A DNA stretch of 64,000 bases from Nitrincola sp. A-D6 (GTDB taxonomy: Bacteria; Pseudomonadota; Gammaproteobacteria; Pseudomonadales; Balneatricaceae). Under the pieces are notes generated by a model that saw only the letters and a list, made by a program, of their open reading frames with translations, was not told where the DNA came from and did not search any database. Shown piece after piece: positions 47,847 to 58,821 of this stretch. Position 1 is the first letter of the stretch, and every line of letters begins with the position of its first letter. The stretch spans positions 26,060-90,059 of the forward strand of contig NZ_JRLB01000042.1 of the NCBI RefSeq assembly GCF_000764495.1. The letters are read 5' to 3'. The position numbers and the translations under genes were made by a program.

Positions 47847-48923
47847 CTGTTGCTCCTGAATCACCCGAGGGGTGGATAGAGTGAATGTGCAGCTGCTGAA
47901 GCAGCTTTTTAATCGGTGCAGCCAGGCCAATCGCCTGCTGCGGCTGGCCTATGTTATACCAGAGACCGTTAGTGGCTTCCATCACACAGTTTTCAGGGTT
48001 TTTTAATTGGTATACCTGCGGGGTGATGTGTAGATGATAATGGCTGAAGCTATGCTTCAAAACAGCCAGGATCTCATCGGGCTGATGCTTCGGCAAGATG
48101 AAGGGTAATCCGGGGTCATCAATTTCGGGCAGGCTCCACAGCCCTCCCCAGATCCCAGTGGGTGGCCGTTGTTGTAGCCAGATTTCACCGGCTGAATTGC
48201 GCACTATAGCCAGGCTGACCGTTTTGACTGGGAGGCTCTTACGTGGTTTGGGTGTTGGCAATTGATCAGTGATTCCCAATGCCAGGGCACGGCAGTCAGC
48301 GTTAAGCGGACAGGCAGCACAATCAGGCTTACTTCGACGGCAGAGCGTGGCCCCCAGGTCCATAATAGCCTGAGTATAGTCGCCATTGCGCTGCTCTGGT
48401 GTGTGTTTTTCAGCCAGGGCCCAGAGTTGTTTAAGGACGGCTGCATTGCCACTCCAGCCCTGTACGGCATGATAGCGAGCCAGCACCCGCTTCACATTGC
48501 CGTCCAGAATTGCGGCTTTTTTTCCTAACGCGATGGATAGTATGGCGCCTGCTGTTGAGCGTCCGATGCCAGGTAAGGTTTCCAGTGCGGCCTGGGTGTC
48601 AGGGAATTGACCGTTAAAATCCTGACAAATAATCTGTGCGGCTTTGTGCAGATTGCGAGCACGGGCATAATACCCCAGCCCGGTCCAGTGATGTAGAACC
48701 TTGTCGACGGGCGCTTCAGCTAAGGCATGTACATCAGGAAATTCAGCCATAAAGCGCAGAAAATAGGGAATGACCGTTTTGACCTGGGTTTGCTGCAACA
48801 TAATCTCAGAAACCCAGGTGTAATAAGGTGATTTTTCCGACTGCCAGGCAAGTCATGACGCCCATGCTGGTCAAACCAGTATAGTAGAGCGTCACTCACG
48901 GTGTTGGGTGTGCATAGGGGCAT
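47836..48923 (-). CDS. mutY: A/G-specific adenine glycosylase MutY, with one frameshift
   Basis: Reconstructed at 362 residues. The start [21 protein letters not shown] passes into [17 protein letters not shown] once one base is restored at about 48846 (CCTGGCAG for CCTTGGCAG). It has the helix-hairpin-helix [12 protein letters not shown] with the catalytic Asp in [12 protein letters not shown], the 4Fe-4S ligands [17 protein letters not shown], and a C-terminal Nudix-like 8-oxoG recognition domain. It removes adenine mispaired with 8-oxoguanine. Confidence 0.93.
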
Positions 48924-51080
48924 TTATTGAAACAATCCCCTGATTAAATCCCGGGCCCCCTCTTCGCCACCGATACGCTCCTTTATCTGTTCTTCAACAC
49001 TGCCACCGATACGCTCTTCAATTTTGCGTTGCACTTCCTGGCGTAGCAGCTGTGTAAAGACGCTGGTATCCGGTCGGCACATCTGTGCTGGAGGCGTATC
49101 AAACTGGCCTTTGCAATTGATTGGTAGTTCCAGACCTTCAAGCCGGTTGTTCACCGAGCAGGTTTGTTGGAACAGGTTCTCCTGAATAGTGAAGCCCAGA
49201 CGGTAATCGATAGCCTGAGCGGGAAGATCTACACTGCCCTGCCCTTTAACCAGCATGGCATCCAGGGTAGCGCTGAGGTCGTTGTTTTCTACGATACCCT
49301 TGCGGATACGGAAGTTACCCAGAAGGTCAGCGAAGGGGGTGGATTTATCAACCTGCTGGGTGTTGATGCCTAAAGAAGTCACTGTCTGAATACCCTGGCA
49401 CACAGTTTGTGCCATATCTATACCTTGCAGCACACCCTCTTGCATACTGATACTGGCAGAGCCATTCAGGTTGTTGATCATGGCATGTATTGAGCCACCA
49501 CTGGTGGTTAGTGCGGCCTGGGTTGAAAACCGACCGCTGACGGCGTCTGAATCAGCCATCTCTTTTAACAGTTCGCCCACCTGTATGTCGCTGACTTGAA
49601 GGTTTGCCTGCGTTGATACCGGTGTGCTTCGAGCATCCAGGACGCCGCTGGCATTGAGCTGACCTGAATAGAGCTGAGCAGTCAGTCGACTGAGATTGAT
49701 CAGCCCTCCTTCAGCAGTCAGGCTGATGCCAGGATTATTGATGTGACGCTGTTCCAGGATCAATGTTTCCAGGTCCAGTTCCAGAGACAGGTTCAGTGTT
49801 TTTAAGCTATCAACCGGGAGTATCTCCTCCTGTGACCAGCCTGCGTTACCTTGGTTGGCTTGGTTGTTGGTGTTGTTACTATCAGAGGTGGCTGTAGTGG
49901 CTGCTTGTGGTGGCAGATAATGATCGGCATTCAGTGAATTGCCCTTGAGTGCCAGGGATAGCTGCCCAGTTTGCAGATTAATGCCTGCAGACCCGGTTAA
50001 TAGTGTGTCATCCAGAGTAAGGCTCAGTGGTGACAAGCTGATAGCCTTGAGGTTGCCGGTGAGTTGCGTTGAAAAGCCTACTTGCTGAAGTGCGCTGGCA
50101 TTTTGCGTAGTGAGGGGTGGCTGCCCAAGTTCGGTCAACAGCGCCTTCAAATTAAAGGGTGCTGCATCGATACGCCCACTGATGTCAGGTTCATTAAAAT
50201 TCTGCAGGCTTAGCTGGCCCTGCAATGCCAGGCTGCCAAGAGACAGGCTTAGCTGATCTATGCTCAGGCTCTCTTCGAGAAGATTGAGAAGGATATCAGA
50301 GTGCAAATTGATTGCGGGCAGGTTCGGTGGCAGGTTGCTGCCTCCCAGTTGCAGGTTTATCTGGGTATTTGCCAGATTAAAGCGTTTTAAGTCCTGGTTG
50401 ATCAGAAGTTGCGTGTCCAGTTTGGTGTTGGCTTCAGTGACGACATCCGCACCTTCAAATAAGCGTAAATTAAAGCTTAATTCGGTAGCAATCGGCTGAT
50501 CCAAACGTACGTTGCCTGTTGTCAGTGTCAGGTTGCTCAGCTCGATACGGCTATTCTCAGCCAGGTCAGTGTACTGAATGCCCGCTTGCTTAACCGAGAC
50601 AGATTCGATGTTCAGGTCAATATCCGCGGTGGTCGTGGCTGGGTTGGCGGCTTCAGCGCTTGAAGCAGTTGGGGCTTCGGTTGTTCCTGTTGATTCACCT
50701 GCCCAGTTTACATTACCTTCAGTATCTTTGGTTAGCGTGAGGGAAAGGCCTTCCAGTATTAAGTCGCTCATCTCTACCTGACCGGATAGCAGCGGCATCA
50801 ATTGCAGCGAAACCTGCGCCGATGTCAGGCTGGCAAGTTGTGGTTTTTCCGGATATGCAATGTGTATAGCACCGGTTTGCATGCCCAGCCAGGGATAAAG
50901 AGACCAGGCGATATCACCTTCAATGTTAATATCCAGTCCCGCTTTTTCGAGTGCAAGTTGTTCAATCCTGGGTTTGTAGTCATTTGGATCCATTACAGAT
51001 GTAATGTAAAAAAGTCCTATGGCTACAACCAGAACCACAACGACAAAAGTGGCTGCAACGATTTTGACAAAGCGTTTCAT
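48924..51080 (-). CDS. AsmA-family protein
   Basis: A 718-residue protein with an N-terminal membrane anchor (about residues 6-27) and a long periplasmic beta-rich region. The N-terminal AsmA part has GDIAWSLYPWLGMQTGAIH, and the C-terminal AsmA_2 part has DLLGNFRIRKGIVENNDLSA. A low-complexity T/S/N/Q stretch near residue 400 links them. Family members are VPS13-like lipid-transfer or outer-membrane homeostasis proteins. It ends exactly where mutY begins. Confidence 0.88.
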   Translation of the reverse strand: MKRFVKIVAATFVVVVLVVAIGLFYITSVMDPNDYKPRIEQLALEKAGLDINIEGDIAWSLYPWLGMQTGAIHIAYPEKPQLASLTSAQVSLQLMPLLSGQVEMSDLILEGLSLTLTKDTEGNVNWAGESTGTTEAPTASSAEAANPATTTADIDLNIESVSVKQAGIQYTDLAENSRIELSNLTLTTGNVRLDQPIATELSFNLRLFEGADVVTEANTKLDTQLLINQDLKRFNLANTQINLQLGGSNLPPNLPAINLHSDILLNLLEESLSIDQLSLSLGSLALQGQLSLQNFNEPDISGRIDAAPFNLKALLTELGQPPLTTQNASALQQVGFSTQLTGNLKAISLSPLSLTLDDTLLTGSAGINLQTGQLSLALKGNSLNADHYLPPQAATTATSDSNNTNNQANQGNAGWSQEEILPVDSLKTLNLSLELDLETLILEQRHINNPGISLTAEGGLINLSRLTAQLYSGQLNASGVLDARSTPVSTQANLQVSDIQVGELLKEMADSDAVSGRFSTQAALTTSGGSIHAMINNLNGSASISMQEGVLQGIDMAQTVCQGIQTVTSLGINTQQVDKSTPFADLLGNFRIRKGIVENNDLSATLDAMLVKGQGSVDLPAQAIDYRLGFTIQENLFQQTCSVNNRLEGLELPINCKGQFDTPPAQMCRPDTSVFTQLLRQEVQRKIEERIGGSVEEQIKERIGGEEGARDLIRGLFQ

Positions 51081-51220
51081 AGGTATCTCTCACAGTTTGT
51101 TTGTAAAGGAAAAATAAAGTCGTAAATAATTAACCCGATCTCTCTCAACTCCAGCCCTGCCGTTGGCAGCTTCTATACCGTATAATAGCAGCATTTACTG
51201 AATTATTTGCGGAGAATGTT

Positions 51221-51814
51221 ATGGCGCAGCGCACAGCCAGAGTTACCCGGAACACTCTGGAAACCCAGATTACCGTTGCCGTTAATCTGGATGGGAGCGG
51301 CAAGTTCGAGGCGGATACCGGTGTGCCCTTTCTGGATCACATGATGGACCAGATCTCCCGTCATGGTCTGATTGACCTGGAAGTGAATGCGGTGGGTGAT
51401 CTGCATATTGATGACCATCACACAGTGGAAGATGTCGGCATCACTCTGGGACAGGCGTTCAGTCAGGCGGTTGGGGATAAAACAGGCATTCGTCGCTATG
51501 GCCATGCTTATGTGCCTTTGGATGAAGCTTTATCACGGGTGGTGATTGATTTCTCCGGGCGCCCTGGGCTGGAGATGAATGTTGAGTTTACCCGTGGCCG
51601 TATCGGTAGCTTCGATGTAGACCTGTTCAGTGAGTTTTTCCATGGCTTTGTTAACCATGCCAAGGTCACTTTACATATCGATAACCTGAAAGGTAAAAAC
51701 AGTCACCACCAGGCTGAAACTATATTTAAGGCCTTTGGTCGTGCCTTGCGTATGGCGCTGGAAGAAGATCCACGCGCTCAGGGTATGATGCCATCAACCA
51801 AGGGATGTCTGTAA
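51221..51814 (+). CDS. hisB: Imidazoleglycerol-phosphate dehydratase
   Basis: A 197-residue single-function IGPD (not the bifunctional enterobacterial form). Metal-binding histidine motifs are [11 protein letters not shown] near residue 63 and [14 protein letters not shown] near residue 162. It catalyses the sixth step of histidine synthesis. First gene of hisBHAF; a TATAAT-like stretch at about 51180 may be its -10 region. Confidence 0.96.
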   Translation: MAQRTARVTRNTLETQITVAVNLDGSGKFEADTGVPFLDHMMDQISRHGLIDLEVNAVGDLHIDDHHTVEDVGITLGQAFSQAVGDKTGIRRYGHAYVPLDEALSRVVIDFSGRPGLEMNVEFTRGRIGSFDVDLFSEFFHGFVNHAKVTLHIDNLKGKNSHHQAETIFKAFGRALRMALEEDPRAQGMMPSTKGCL

Positions 51815-51816
51815 AT

Positions 51817-52464
51817 ATGAGCCGTATTGCCGTTATCGATTATGGCATGGGAAACCTGCATTCGGTTGCCAAAGCGCTGGAGCATGTTAATCCTGATGTA
51901 GAAGTGCTGGTAACCGCCGATCCGCAAAAAGTGCGGGATGCCGACAGGGTCCTGTTACCAGGCGTGGGTGCGATTCGAGACTGTATGGCTGAAATACGTC
52001 GCTTGGGTGTTGATGCTGAAGTGGCTGAGGCGATACGTTCTGGAAAGCCTTTCTTGGGGATCTGTGTTGGCTTTCAGGCGCTGATGGATTTCTCTGAAGA
52101 AAATGGTGGTGTGGATTGTCTGGGTGAGTTTTCCGGACGGGTAAACTTTTTTGGCAATGAGCTGCGTGATGCTGATGATCAGGTCTTGAAAGTTCCTCAT
52201 ATGGGCTGGAATCAGGTCAGGCACGCTAAGGCTCATCCGCTTTGGCAGGGGATTGAAGATAATAGCCGTTTTTACTTTGTGCACAGCTATTATGTAAAAC
52301 TGGCGCAGACTGAACAGGTAGCTGGCACTTGCGAATATGGTGTGCCCTTTGATGTGGCTTTGGCACATAAGAATGTCTTTGCTGTTCAGTTCCACCCTGA
52401 AAAAAGCCAGCAGGCTGGCCTTCAATTGCTGCAGAACTTCCTCAGTTGGGATGGCTGTGCCTGA
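51817..52464 (+). CDS. hisH: Imidazole glycerol phosphate synthase, glutamine amidotransferase subunit HisH
   Basis: A 215-residue class I glutaminase with the nucleophile Cys83 ([11 protein letters not shown]) and the His-Glu pair in [12 protein letters not shown]. It supplies ammonia to HisF. The ATG at 51817, two bases after the hisB stop, gives [13 protein letters not shown]; a GTG four codons upstream is also in frame but overlaps hisB. Confidence 0.95.
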   Translation: MSRIAVIDYGMGNLHSVAKALEHVNPDVEVLVTADPQKVRDADRVLLPGVGAIRDCMAEIRRLGVDAEVAEAIRSGKPFLGICVGFQALMDFSEENGGVDCLGEFSGRVNFFGNELRDADDQVLKVPHMGWNQVRHAKAHPLWQGIEDNSRFYFVHSYYVKLAQTEQVAGTCEYGVPFDVALAHKNVFAVQFHPEKSQQAGLQLLQNFLSWDGCA

Positions 52465-52526
52465 GCAGTCTGACCGATTAGCGGGACAACTGGGTTATAA
52501 CCGATTTTGAATAACTGGAAAGAAAT

Positions 52527-53267
52527 ATGCTGATTATCCCTGCAATAGATCTGAAAGATGGTAAATGTGTGCGTCTGCGTCAAGGGCGCATGGATGACTC
52601 TACGGTGTTCTCGGATAACCCGGTTGATATGGCGGCCAAATGGGTCGAAGCCGGTTGTCGGCGTTTGCACCTGGTCGATCTGAACGGCGCATTTGCCGGA
52701 GAGCCGGTTAATGGTGAAATAGTTAAAGCCATTGCTCAGGCTTATCCTGATCTGCCGATTCAGATCGGTGGTGGAATCCGTACCGCAGAAACCATTGAAG
52801 CTTATCTGAATGCGGGCGTTGAGTATGTCATTATTGGTACCAAAGCAGTGAAAGATCCGGCTTTTGTAACCGAGATGTGCAAGCGTTTTCCCGGTCATAT
52901 TATTGTTGGCCTGGATGCGCAGGATGGTTATGTAGCCACTGACGGCTGGGCTGAAGTCTCTAGTGTTAAAGCCACAGATTTGGCGATTCAATTCCGCAAT
53001 GATGGTGTTTCTTCCATCGTTTATACTGATATCAGCCGTGATGGCATGATGCAGGGGGTGAATGTGGAAGCGACCGTCGCACTGGCGCAGGAGGCGGGTA
53101 TACCGGTGATCGCATCAGGTGGTGTTACCGATATAGAGGATATTCGTCGTCTTGCAGCGGTCGCTGAAAAGGGTATTCTGGGTGCTATTACCGGTCGTGC
53201 TATTTATGAAGGTACTCTGGACGTGGCAGAAGCTCAGGCACTCAGTGACCAATTGAGTCAGGCATAA
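52527..53267 (+). CDS. hisA: ProFAR isomerase HisA
   Basis: A 246-residue TIM-barrel isomerase. It begins [17 protein letters not shown] with the catalytic Asp8, and has [24 protein letters not shown] (second catalytic Asp) and [11 protein letters not shown]. It converts ProFAR to PRFAR in histidine synthesis. Confidence 0.96.
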   Translation: MLIIPAIDLKDGKCVRLRQGRMDDSTVFSDNPVDMAAKWVEAGCRRLHLVDLNGAFAGEPVNGEIVKAIAQAYPDLPIQIGGGIRTAETIEAYLNAGVEYVIIGTKAVKDPAFVTEMCKRFPGHIIVGLDAQDGYVATDGWAEVSSVKATDLAIQFRNDGVSSIVYTDISRDGMMQGVNVEATVALAQEAGIPVIASGGVTDIEDIRRLAAVAEKGILGAITGRAIYEGTLDVAEAQALSDQLSQA

Positions 53268-53276
53268 GGAGCTGAA

Positions 53277-54049
53277 ATGGGACTGGCTAAGCGTATTATC
53301 CCTGCCTGGATGTTGAAAATGGTCGGGTTGTGAAAGGGGTCAAGTTCCTGGATATTCGTGATGCGGGTGATCCGGTTGAAATCGCCCGTCGCTATGAACA
53401 ACAAGGCGCTGATGAAATCACTTTTCTGGACATTACCGCCAGTCATGAAGGCCGGGAAACCACAGTACATACGGTAGAGCGTATGGCGGCTGAAGTTTTT
53501 ATTCCGTTGACGGTGGGTGGTGGTATTCGAGCCTGTGAAGATATTCGCCGTATGCTGAATGCGGGTGCCGATAAGGTTTCGATTAATACTGCCGCCGTAT
53601 TTAACCCTGATTTCGTTCAGCAAGCAGCATCGCGTTTTGGTTCACAATGTATTGTTGTGGCGATTGATGCTAAAAAAGTCTCTCTGCCGGGCGAAGTTGA
53701 TCGATGGGAAATTTTTACCCATGGTGGTCGTAAACCCACTGGATTGGACGCCGTCGAGTGGGCTGAAAAAATGGTCAAGCTGGGGGCGGGTGAAATCCTG
53801 CTGACCTCAATGGATCAGGATGGTATGAAATCAGGCTTTGACCTGGGTGTTACGCGCGCTATTAGTGAGGCGGTGCATGTGCCAGTGATCGCTTCTGGTG
53901 GTGTGGGTAATCTTGATCATTTGGTTGATGGTATTCTGAAGGGAAAAGCAGATGCGGTTTTAGCTGCATCAATTTTCCATTTTAATGAGTACTCCATCCC
54001 GGAGGCGAAGCAATATATGCAGTCGCGGGGAATCGAAGTAAGATTATAG
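53277..54049 (+). CDS. hisF: Imidazole glycerol phosphate synthase, cyclase subunit HisF, with one frameshift
   Basis: Reconstructed at 257 residues. The start MGLAKRIIP should continue [15 protein letters not shown], but a C is missing at about 53300-53302 (ATCCCTGCC for ATCCCCTGCC). Thereafter the barrel is intact: [33 protein letters not shown] and [12 protein letters not shown]. It forms the cyclase half of IGP synthase with HisH. The gene is needed for histidine synthesis, so sequencing error is likely. Confidence 0.94.
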
Positions 54050-54081
54050 TTCACTGTTTTAAATAATCAGGGATGTTTGTA

Positions 54082-54839
54082 ATGATAAGAAAAAAAACAA
54101 ACAGCTGGTTGGGCATACTACTTGTTGGATGGTTGGGGTTTGCGCAGGCAGACCCACTGATCATTGCAACAGAAGGGCTTATCCGCCGTTCAGCTATTTT
54201 GATGAGTCAGGAAATCTGACTGGATTTGATGTGGATATAGCCTATGCACTTTGTGAGGCTATGCAGCGGGACTGTGAACTTATCGCTGTACCCTGGATTG
54301 ATATACTGGATGGTATAGAAGAAGGCGATTATCAGTTGATTGTTGCCAGTATGGCTAGGACCGCTGAACGAGAACAGCGTGTTGATTTCAGCGATTACTA
54401 CTACCGTAGCCATTCAGTTTTCGTTGGCAATCCATATAAGTACTCTAATAATAACCCTGAATCACTTGAAGGAGTCCGCCTGGCAACAGGTATTGGTACT
54501 GTCCAGGAAGCATTTCTTAGATCACGTTACCCGGCGGCTGACATTATTGTTACTGAAAGTCAGGAGCAGGCGTTGGCGCAACTGGTGTCCGGTGAAGTGG
54601 ATTTGGTGCTATCAGATAGTATCAATCTTTTAAGTTTTCTGCAGTCAGCTGAAGGTACCCAATTTGACTTTATTGCAGAGCCGCTGATTGATGAGTTGCT
54701 GAAAACAGATGCACATATCGCTATTCAGAAAGGTAATGAGGCACTGCGATCAGCTATCAATCAGGCACTGATAACCATTCGGTTAAACGGTACTTATGAG
54801 CGCATAAATCGTAAGTACATTCCGTTTAGCATCTATTAA
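54082..54839 (+). CDS. Periplasmic amino-acid-type solute-binding protein (SBP family 3), with one frameshift
   Basis: Reconstructed at 252 residues. A signal peptide (WLGILLVGWLGFAQA) is followed by DPLIIATEG, then A-Y-P-P-F-S-Y-F-D-E after adding a G at 54175-54177. The rest is typical: GNLTGFDVDIAYALCEAM, ASMARTAEREQRVDFSDYYY, GTVQEAFLRSRYPAADI. No ABC permease or ATPase genes follow; the next gene, one base away, is a diguanylate cyclase. It may therefore be a ligand sensor rather than an import component. Confidence 0.87.
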
Positions 54840-54840
54840 T

Positions 54841-56310
54841 ATGGCACACCCAAAATTTTTTCCACAGTTTAAAATGTCAGTTACCCTGCTGATGGTTGTG
54901 TTGGGTCTGTTGCTGATATTTACCCTGGCACTGACGCTGTCGCTCGGGCTGCTTAAAGATATTTCGTCTAAAACCGAAGCTACAGCTGAAGACTATCTAC
55001 CCGAGTTGGCCCGAACACAGCAGGATGCATTGAAAGTAGAGAAGCTTGGTACTTACCTTGATGCTGCATATAGAGTGCAAAATGCTGCAGAAGAAAGGCA
55101 TTACCGATTGCTATCACAGGTAATTATTCATAGCTTTATGCTGGATCAGGACACTTACCTGATGTCAGAAGCTAACAATATCATGTTTGATATCCGTGAA
55201 ATGCTAAGTGTAAGGCAGTTGCAACGTGAGCTGCAGAAACAGGTGCAGGCGCAACTGAATACAGTCGACTATACTGATTTGAGCTATTTCGTTGGCTTTT
55301 TTTCTGCTATCTCGGTTCAGTCTATTCAGCAACAGAGTATGCAAAATACCCTGGAACGCCTCCAGACTCGTATGACGCCAGATGGTTACGAGAGCTTGCA
55401 CTATAATATCAATTTTATATCTGACCTTAATGTGCAACTGGATTGGTTGGTTGCGGATACACATCAACGGATTGAAAACTTGTCCTCATACCTCAGTTCT
55501 GATGCTGCGCTGAAGGCGCGGTTGATTACCCGCGATATTGCTGAAGATGCCTTGAAAATCAGTAACTATTTTCTGATTTTGATTGCCTTACTGATCTTTT
55601 TTTCAGCTATCATCCTGTTTTCATTTCAGCGACTTATCCTTCGACCTGTGCAACTGTTAGTCAATGGTTTACGCGCAATTGAAGGCCAAGGTGAGCAGCC
55701 AATCACATTACAGCCGCTTTGCTTTAAAGAGCTGGATACCATACGTCTGTCGATAGAAGATTACTCCAGTCTTGCTTACAGGTTGCAGAAGGCAAATCAG
55801 GAGCTTGAGCGTTTATCTCAAATCGATGGATTAACTGGGCTGGCTAACCGTCGCTGCCTGGATCAGATGTTGGATGTGGAAGTGGGGCGTTCTTTGCGTT
55901 ATCACCACCCGCTTGCTGTTCTGATGATCGATATTGATTACTTTAAGCGACTGAATGATAGCTATGGACATCAACTGGGTGATGAATGCCTACAGGAAAT
56001 GGCGAGAATATTTCAGACCTTTACTCAGCGACCCGGTGAATTGGCTGCGCGCTTTGGTGGTGAAGAGTTTATATTGATTTTTCCAGAAATAACGGTTGAA
56101 GAGGCTCTTCGAATCGCAGAGTCCTTGCATGCCGAATGCCGTAAAATTGCATTGTTACCGGATAAGTCAGTCAGTATTTCAGTTAGTATCGGTATAGCCT
56201 GTTTCCAAGCGGGGGTAACTGATTCAGCCGAGCGCTTGCTTAAGCATGCCGACCAAGCGCTTTATCAGGCCAAGTCCACAGGACGAAACTGTACCCGTAT
56301 TTATGGGTAA
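54841..56310 (+). CDS. Membrane-bound diguanylate cyclase (GGDEF)
   Basis: A 489-residue protein with two membrane segments (about residues 13-36 and 242-262) enclosing a 200-residue helical periplasmic sensor, then a HAMP-like linker, then a GGDEF domain with DGLTGLANRR, MIDIDYFKRLNDSYGH and the active site ARFGGEEF. The product-inhibition site is RPGE where most have RxxD, so feedback control may be altered. The start follows the binding-protein stop by one base, suggesting the binding protein feeds this sensor. Confidence 0.92.
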   Translation: MAHPKFFPQFKMSVTLLMVVLGLLLIFTLALTLSLGLLKDISSKTEATAEDYLPELARTQQDALKVEKLGTYLDAAYRVQNAAEERHYRLLSQVIIHSFMLDQDTYLMSEANNIMFDIREMLSVRQLQRELQKQVQAQLNTVDYTDLSYFVGFFSAISVQSIQQQSMQNTLERLQTRMTPDGYESLHYNINFISDLNVQLDWLVADTHQRIENLSSYLSSDAALKARLITRDIAEDALKISNYFLILIALLIFFSAIILFSFQRLILRPVQLLVNGLRAIEGQGEQPITLQPLCFKELDTIRLSIEDYSSLAYRLQKANQELERLSQIDGLTGLANRRCLDQMLDVEVGRSLRYHHPLAVLMIDIDYFKRLNDSYGHQLGDECLQEMARIFQTFTQRPGELAARFGGEEFILIFPEITVEEALRIAESLHAECRKIALLPDKSVSISVSIGIACFQAGVTDSAERLLKHADQALYQAKSTGRNCTRIYG

Positions 56311-56440
56311 GCAAACATTATGAGATCAACTTCTGCGTGCAGTCGCATTTGGACTAAGCTAAGTGGAGCAAACGTGCTGCTTTATGGCGGCATCGTTGCT
56401 GTTCCAAAAACTGGTCGTATTGCTGATGCAGGAGAAGATG

Positions 56441-56626
56441 ATGAATCCATTAGAAACGGTTGATCTGGTTTGCCCATATTGCAGCGAGACTTTCTCGCTG
56501 ACGGTAGACTGTAGTGGTGGAGACCAGGAATATACAGAAGACTGCTCAGTTTGCTGTGCTCCGGTTTCAATTCGTGTGGTTATAGGCCGAGCTCTTGAAG
56601 TTTCGGTAGAGCGCGAGAGTGATTAA
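56441..56626 (+). CDS. CPXCG-motif zinc-ribbon-type small protein
   Basis: A 61-residue protein with two CxxC-type knuckles, VCPYCSETFSL and DCSVCCAPVSI, matching the CPXCG motif cysteine-rich family. Likely binds zinc; role unknown. ATG at 56441 has AGGAG at suitable spacing; the ATG three bases earlier is too close. Confidence 0.82.
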   Translation: MNPLETVDLVCPYCSETFSLTVDCSGGDQEYTEDCSVCCAPVSIRVVIGRALEVSVERESD

Positions 56627-56649
56627 CCTGTCCCGGTAATCAGTTGCGT

Positions 56650-57654
56650 TTATTTATGTAATTGCAGGGCAATTTTAAGCAACTCCGGGTCCAGCCCTTT
56701 TCTGTAGCGGATCAGATCATCCAACGGTATGTCGACGACTTCGCCGTTATTTACACCCACCATGATGTCACTGTAGCCAGCCAGAAGGTATTCGACAGCA
56801 ACGGCTCCAAGGCAGGATGCCAACACCCGGTCGTGGCCACTGGGGCGACCGCCACGCTGAATATGCCCGAGAATGGAAATGTGTGGTGTCAGCCCATGCT
56901 GTTGTAGTTCTTGGGCAATTTTGGTGGTTAGATCGGGCTGATTACCCTCAGCAACGACAATAATACCACTGGAGCCAATGCCGGCTTTACGGGATGTGGC
57001 CAGTTGCAGGGCAACTTCCTCGATATTAACCGCGTATTCAGGTACCAGGATCATTTCGGCACCGGCGGCTATACCAACATGTGTGGCAAGAAAGCCCGAA
57101 TTACGTCCCATGACTTCAACTAAAAAGTGGCGCTCATGAGAGTCAGCCGTATCCCGGATACGGTCGATAGCATCCAGAGCTGTATTCATGGCGGTATCAA
57201 AGCCTATGGAGTCTTCGGTTCCAAAAATGTCATTATCTATCGTACCTGGAAGGCCGATAACTAAAATACCGGTTTCCTCTTCAAGCAGGTGAGCGCCAGT
57301 TAGTGAGCCATCACCACCAATGACAATTAATGCCTCGATACCTCGTTGTTGCAGTATATTTGCTGCTTGTTTGCGATATGCCGGGTCATGGAACTCAGGG
57401 CAGCGAGCGCTTTTGAGAAAAGTCCCACCACGCTGAACAATATTGGAAACCGATGCTGAAGATAGTGTTTCAATATCATTTTGCAACAGCCCGGTGAACC
57501 CTCTATGGATACCCCAGACAGTGATGCCATAGCTCAGGGCTGTTCGTACCACGCCTCGTATAGCTGCATTCATGCCGGGAGAGTCGCCACCGCTGGTTAA
57601 TACGGCTATAGAGGTGATTTCTTGGGTCGCTTCGAGAGTTGGAAGGTTGTACAT
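56650..57654 (-). CDS. pfkA: ATP-dependent 6-phosphofructokinase
   Basis: A 334-residue enzyme of the PfkA family. It shows LTSGGDSPGMNAAIRG, the nucleotide-site motif VIGGDGSLTGA (GGDGS rather than the GGDDS of pyrophosphate-dependent forms), the active site GLPGTIDNDI and VEVMGRNSGFLA. It commits fructose-6-phosphate to glycolysis. It is a single gene on the minus strand, divergent from the TAXI operon. Confidence 0.94.
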   Translation of the reverse strand: MYNLPTLEATQEITSIAVLTSGGDSPGMNAAIRGVVRTALSYGITVWGIHRGFTGLLQNDIETLSSASVSNIVQRGGTFLKSARCPEFHDPAYRKQAANILQQRGIEALIVIGGDGSLTGAHLLEEETGILVIGLPGTIDNDIFGTEDSIGFDTAMNTALDAIDRIRDTADSHERHFLVEVMGRNSGFLATHVGIAAGAEMILVPEYAVNIEEVALQLATSRKAGIGSSGIIVVAEGNQPDLTTKIAQELQQHGLTPHISILGHIQRGGRPSGHDRVLASCLGAVAVEYLLAGYSDIMVGVNNGEVVDIPLDDLIRYRKGLDPELLKIALQLHK

Positions 57655-57819
57655 GGCAGGGATCCTGAACCGGAAAAAGACATAGCTATAGACTATACTG
57701 ATTTATAGCATAATTCCCCTGTTCGGTTTTGCTAATAGTTGGCGATATTTACTCATGTGGCTAATACTAGAAAGATTCCAATGTTGATTAATACAGGTGT
57801 TGTAAGGAAAGAAAAGAAC

Positions 57820-58821
57820 ATGCTCAGTGAACACAAAGGACTCATGGCCGCCTGGCTGTTGGTGGCTGGCCTAAGCACCACAGCGTTTGCACAATCAGAT
57901 CCAAGTATGAGTACTTCGATAACTATCGGTACCGGTGGTGTTACGGGGGTATATTATCCAGCTGGGGGAGCGATATGTCGGTTGGTGAACCGGACTCGAT
58001 CTGAGCATGGAGTACGCTGTGCTGTTCGTGCCACGGGTGGGACGGTGGTTAATTTGACGGCGCTACAGACGGGTGAGCTTGAGCTGGGGTTAGCACAATC
58101 TGACTGGCAGCATCATGCCTATTTAGGGACCTCTGAGTCATTTGTACATGAGGAGTCTGGTGCTGATTTGCGTTCTGTGTTTTCACTGCATTCAGAGTCT
58201 TTTACTGTGTTGGCAAGAGCAGATGCAGGTATAACCAAACTGGATGATCTAAAAGGTAAGCGGGTGAATGTTGGTAGTCCTGGTTCAGGACAATATGCCA
58301 CTATGCAAGTGTTGATGGAAGCCAAGGGCTGGGAGTTAGATGACTTTCGGGAAGCAAGAACCTTTGGGCCGGTTGAGCAGGCTAGTGCTTTGTGCGATAA
58401 CCGAATCGATGCAACTGTGTACACGGTAGGGCATCCCAGTGGTGTGGTTCAGGAGGCAACCACTACCTGCGATGTGCGTATTGTAGAGGTTGATGATGAG
58501 CAGGTGCGCTCGCTGGTTGAGGAGCGTAGTTATTATCGTTTTTCAACTATTCCTGCAGGAATGTATAAGGGAAATCAAGGTGAAGTGAACTCATTTGGTG
58601 TAGTAGCGACACTGGTGACACACTCCGGTGTACCAGATCAAGTGATATATGCGTTGGTAAAAGCTGTATTTACTAATTTAGATACATTCAAAGGACTACA
58701 TCCGGCATTTGCTGAGTTAACGCCAGAAGCGATGGTGCGAGAAGCACTGACGGCGCCCCTGCATCCCGGTGCTCGGCAATTTTATGAAGAAAAAGGCCTT
58801 ATACGGCCTGAAGAAGGATAA
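57820..58821 (+). CDS. TAXI-family TRAP transporter solute-binding protein 1
   Basis: A 333-residue periplasmic binding protein. The signal peptide (AAWLLVAGLSTTAFAQ) is followed by the TAXI signature ITIGTGGVTGVYYPAGGAIC. It has a cysteine pair in RLVNRTRSEHGVRC and the motif GKRVNVGSPGSGQYATM. The ATG at 57820 has GGAAAG upstream; earlier in-frame codons add unrelated residues. A close paralogue follows. Confidence 0.9.
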   Translation: MLSEHKGLMAAWLLVAGLSTTAFAQSDPSMSTSITIGTGGVTGVYYPAGGAICRLVNRTRSEHGVRCAVRATGGTVVNLTALQTGELELGLAQSDWQHHAYLGTSESFVHEESGADLRSVFSLHSESFTVLARADAGITKLDDLKGKRVNVGSPGSGQYATMQVLMEAKGWELDDFREARTFGPVEQASALCDNRIDATVYTVGHPSGVVQEATTTCDVRIVEVDDEQVRSLVEERSYYRFSTIPAGMYKGNQGEVNSFGVVATLVTHSGVPDQVIYALVKAVFTNLDTFKGLHPAFAELTPEAMVREALTAPLHPGARQFYEEKGLIRPEEG

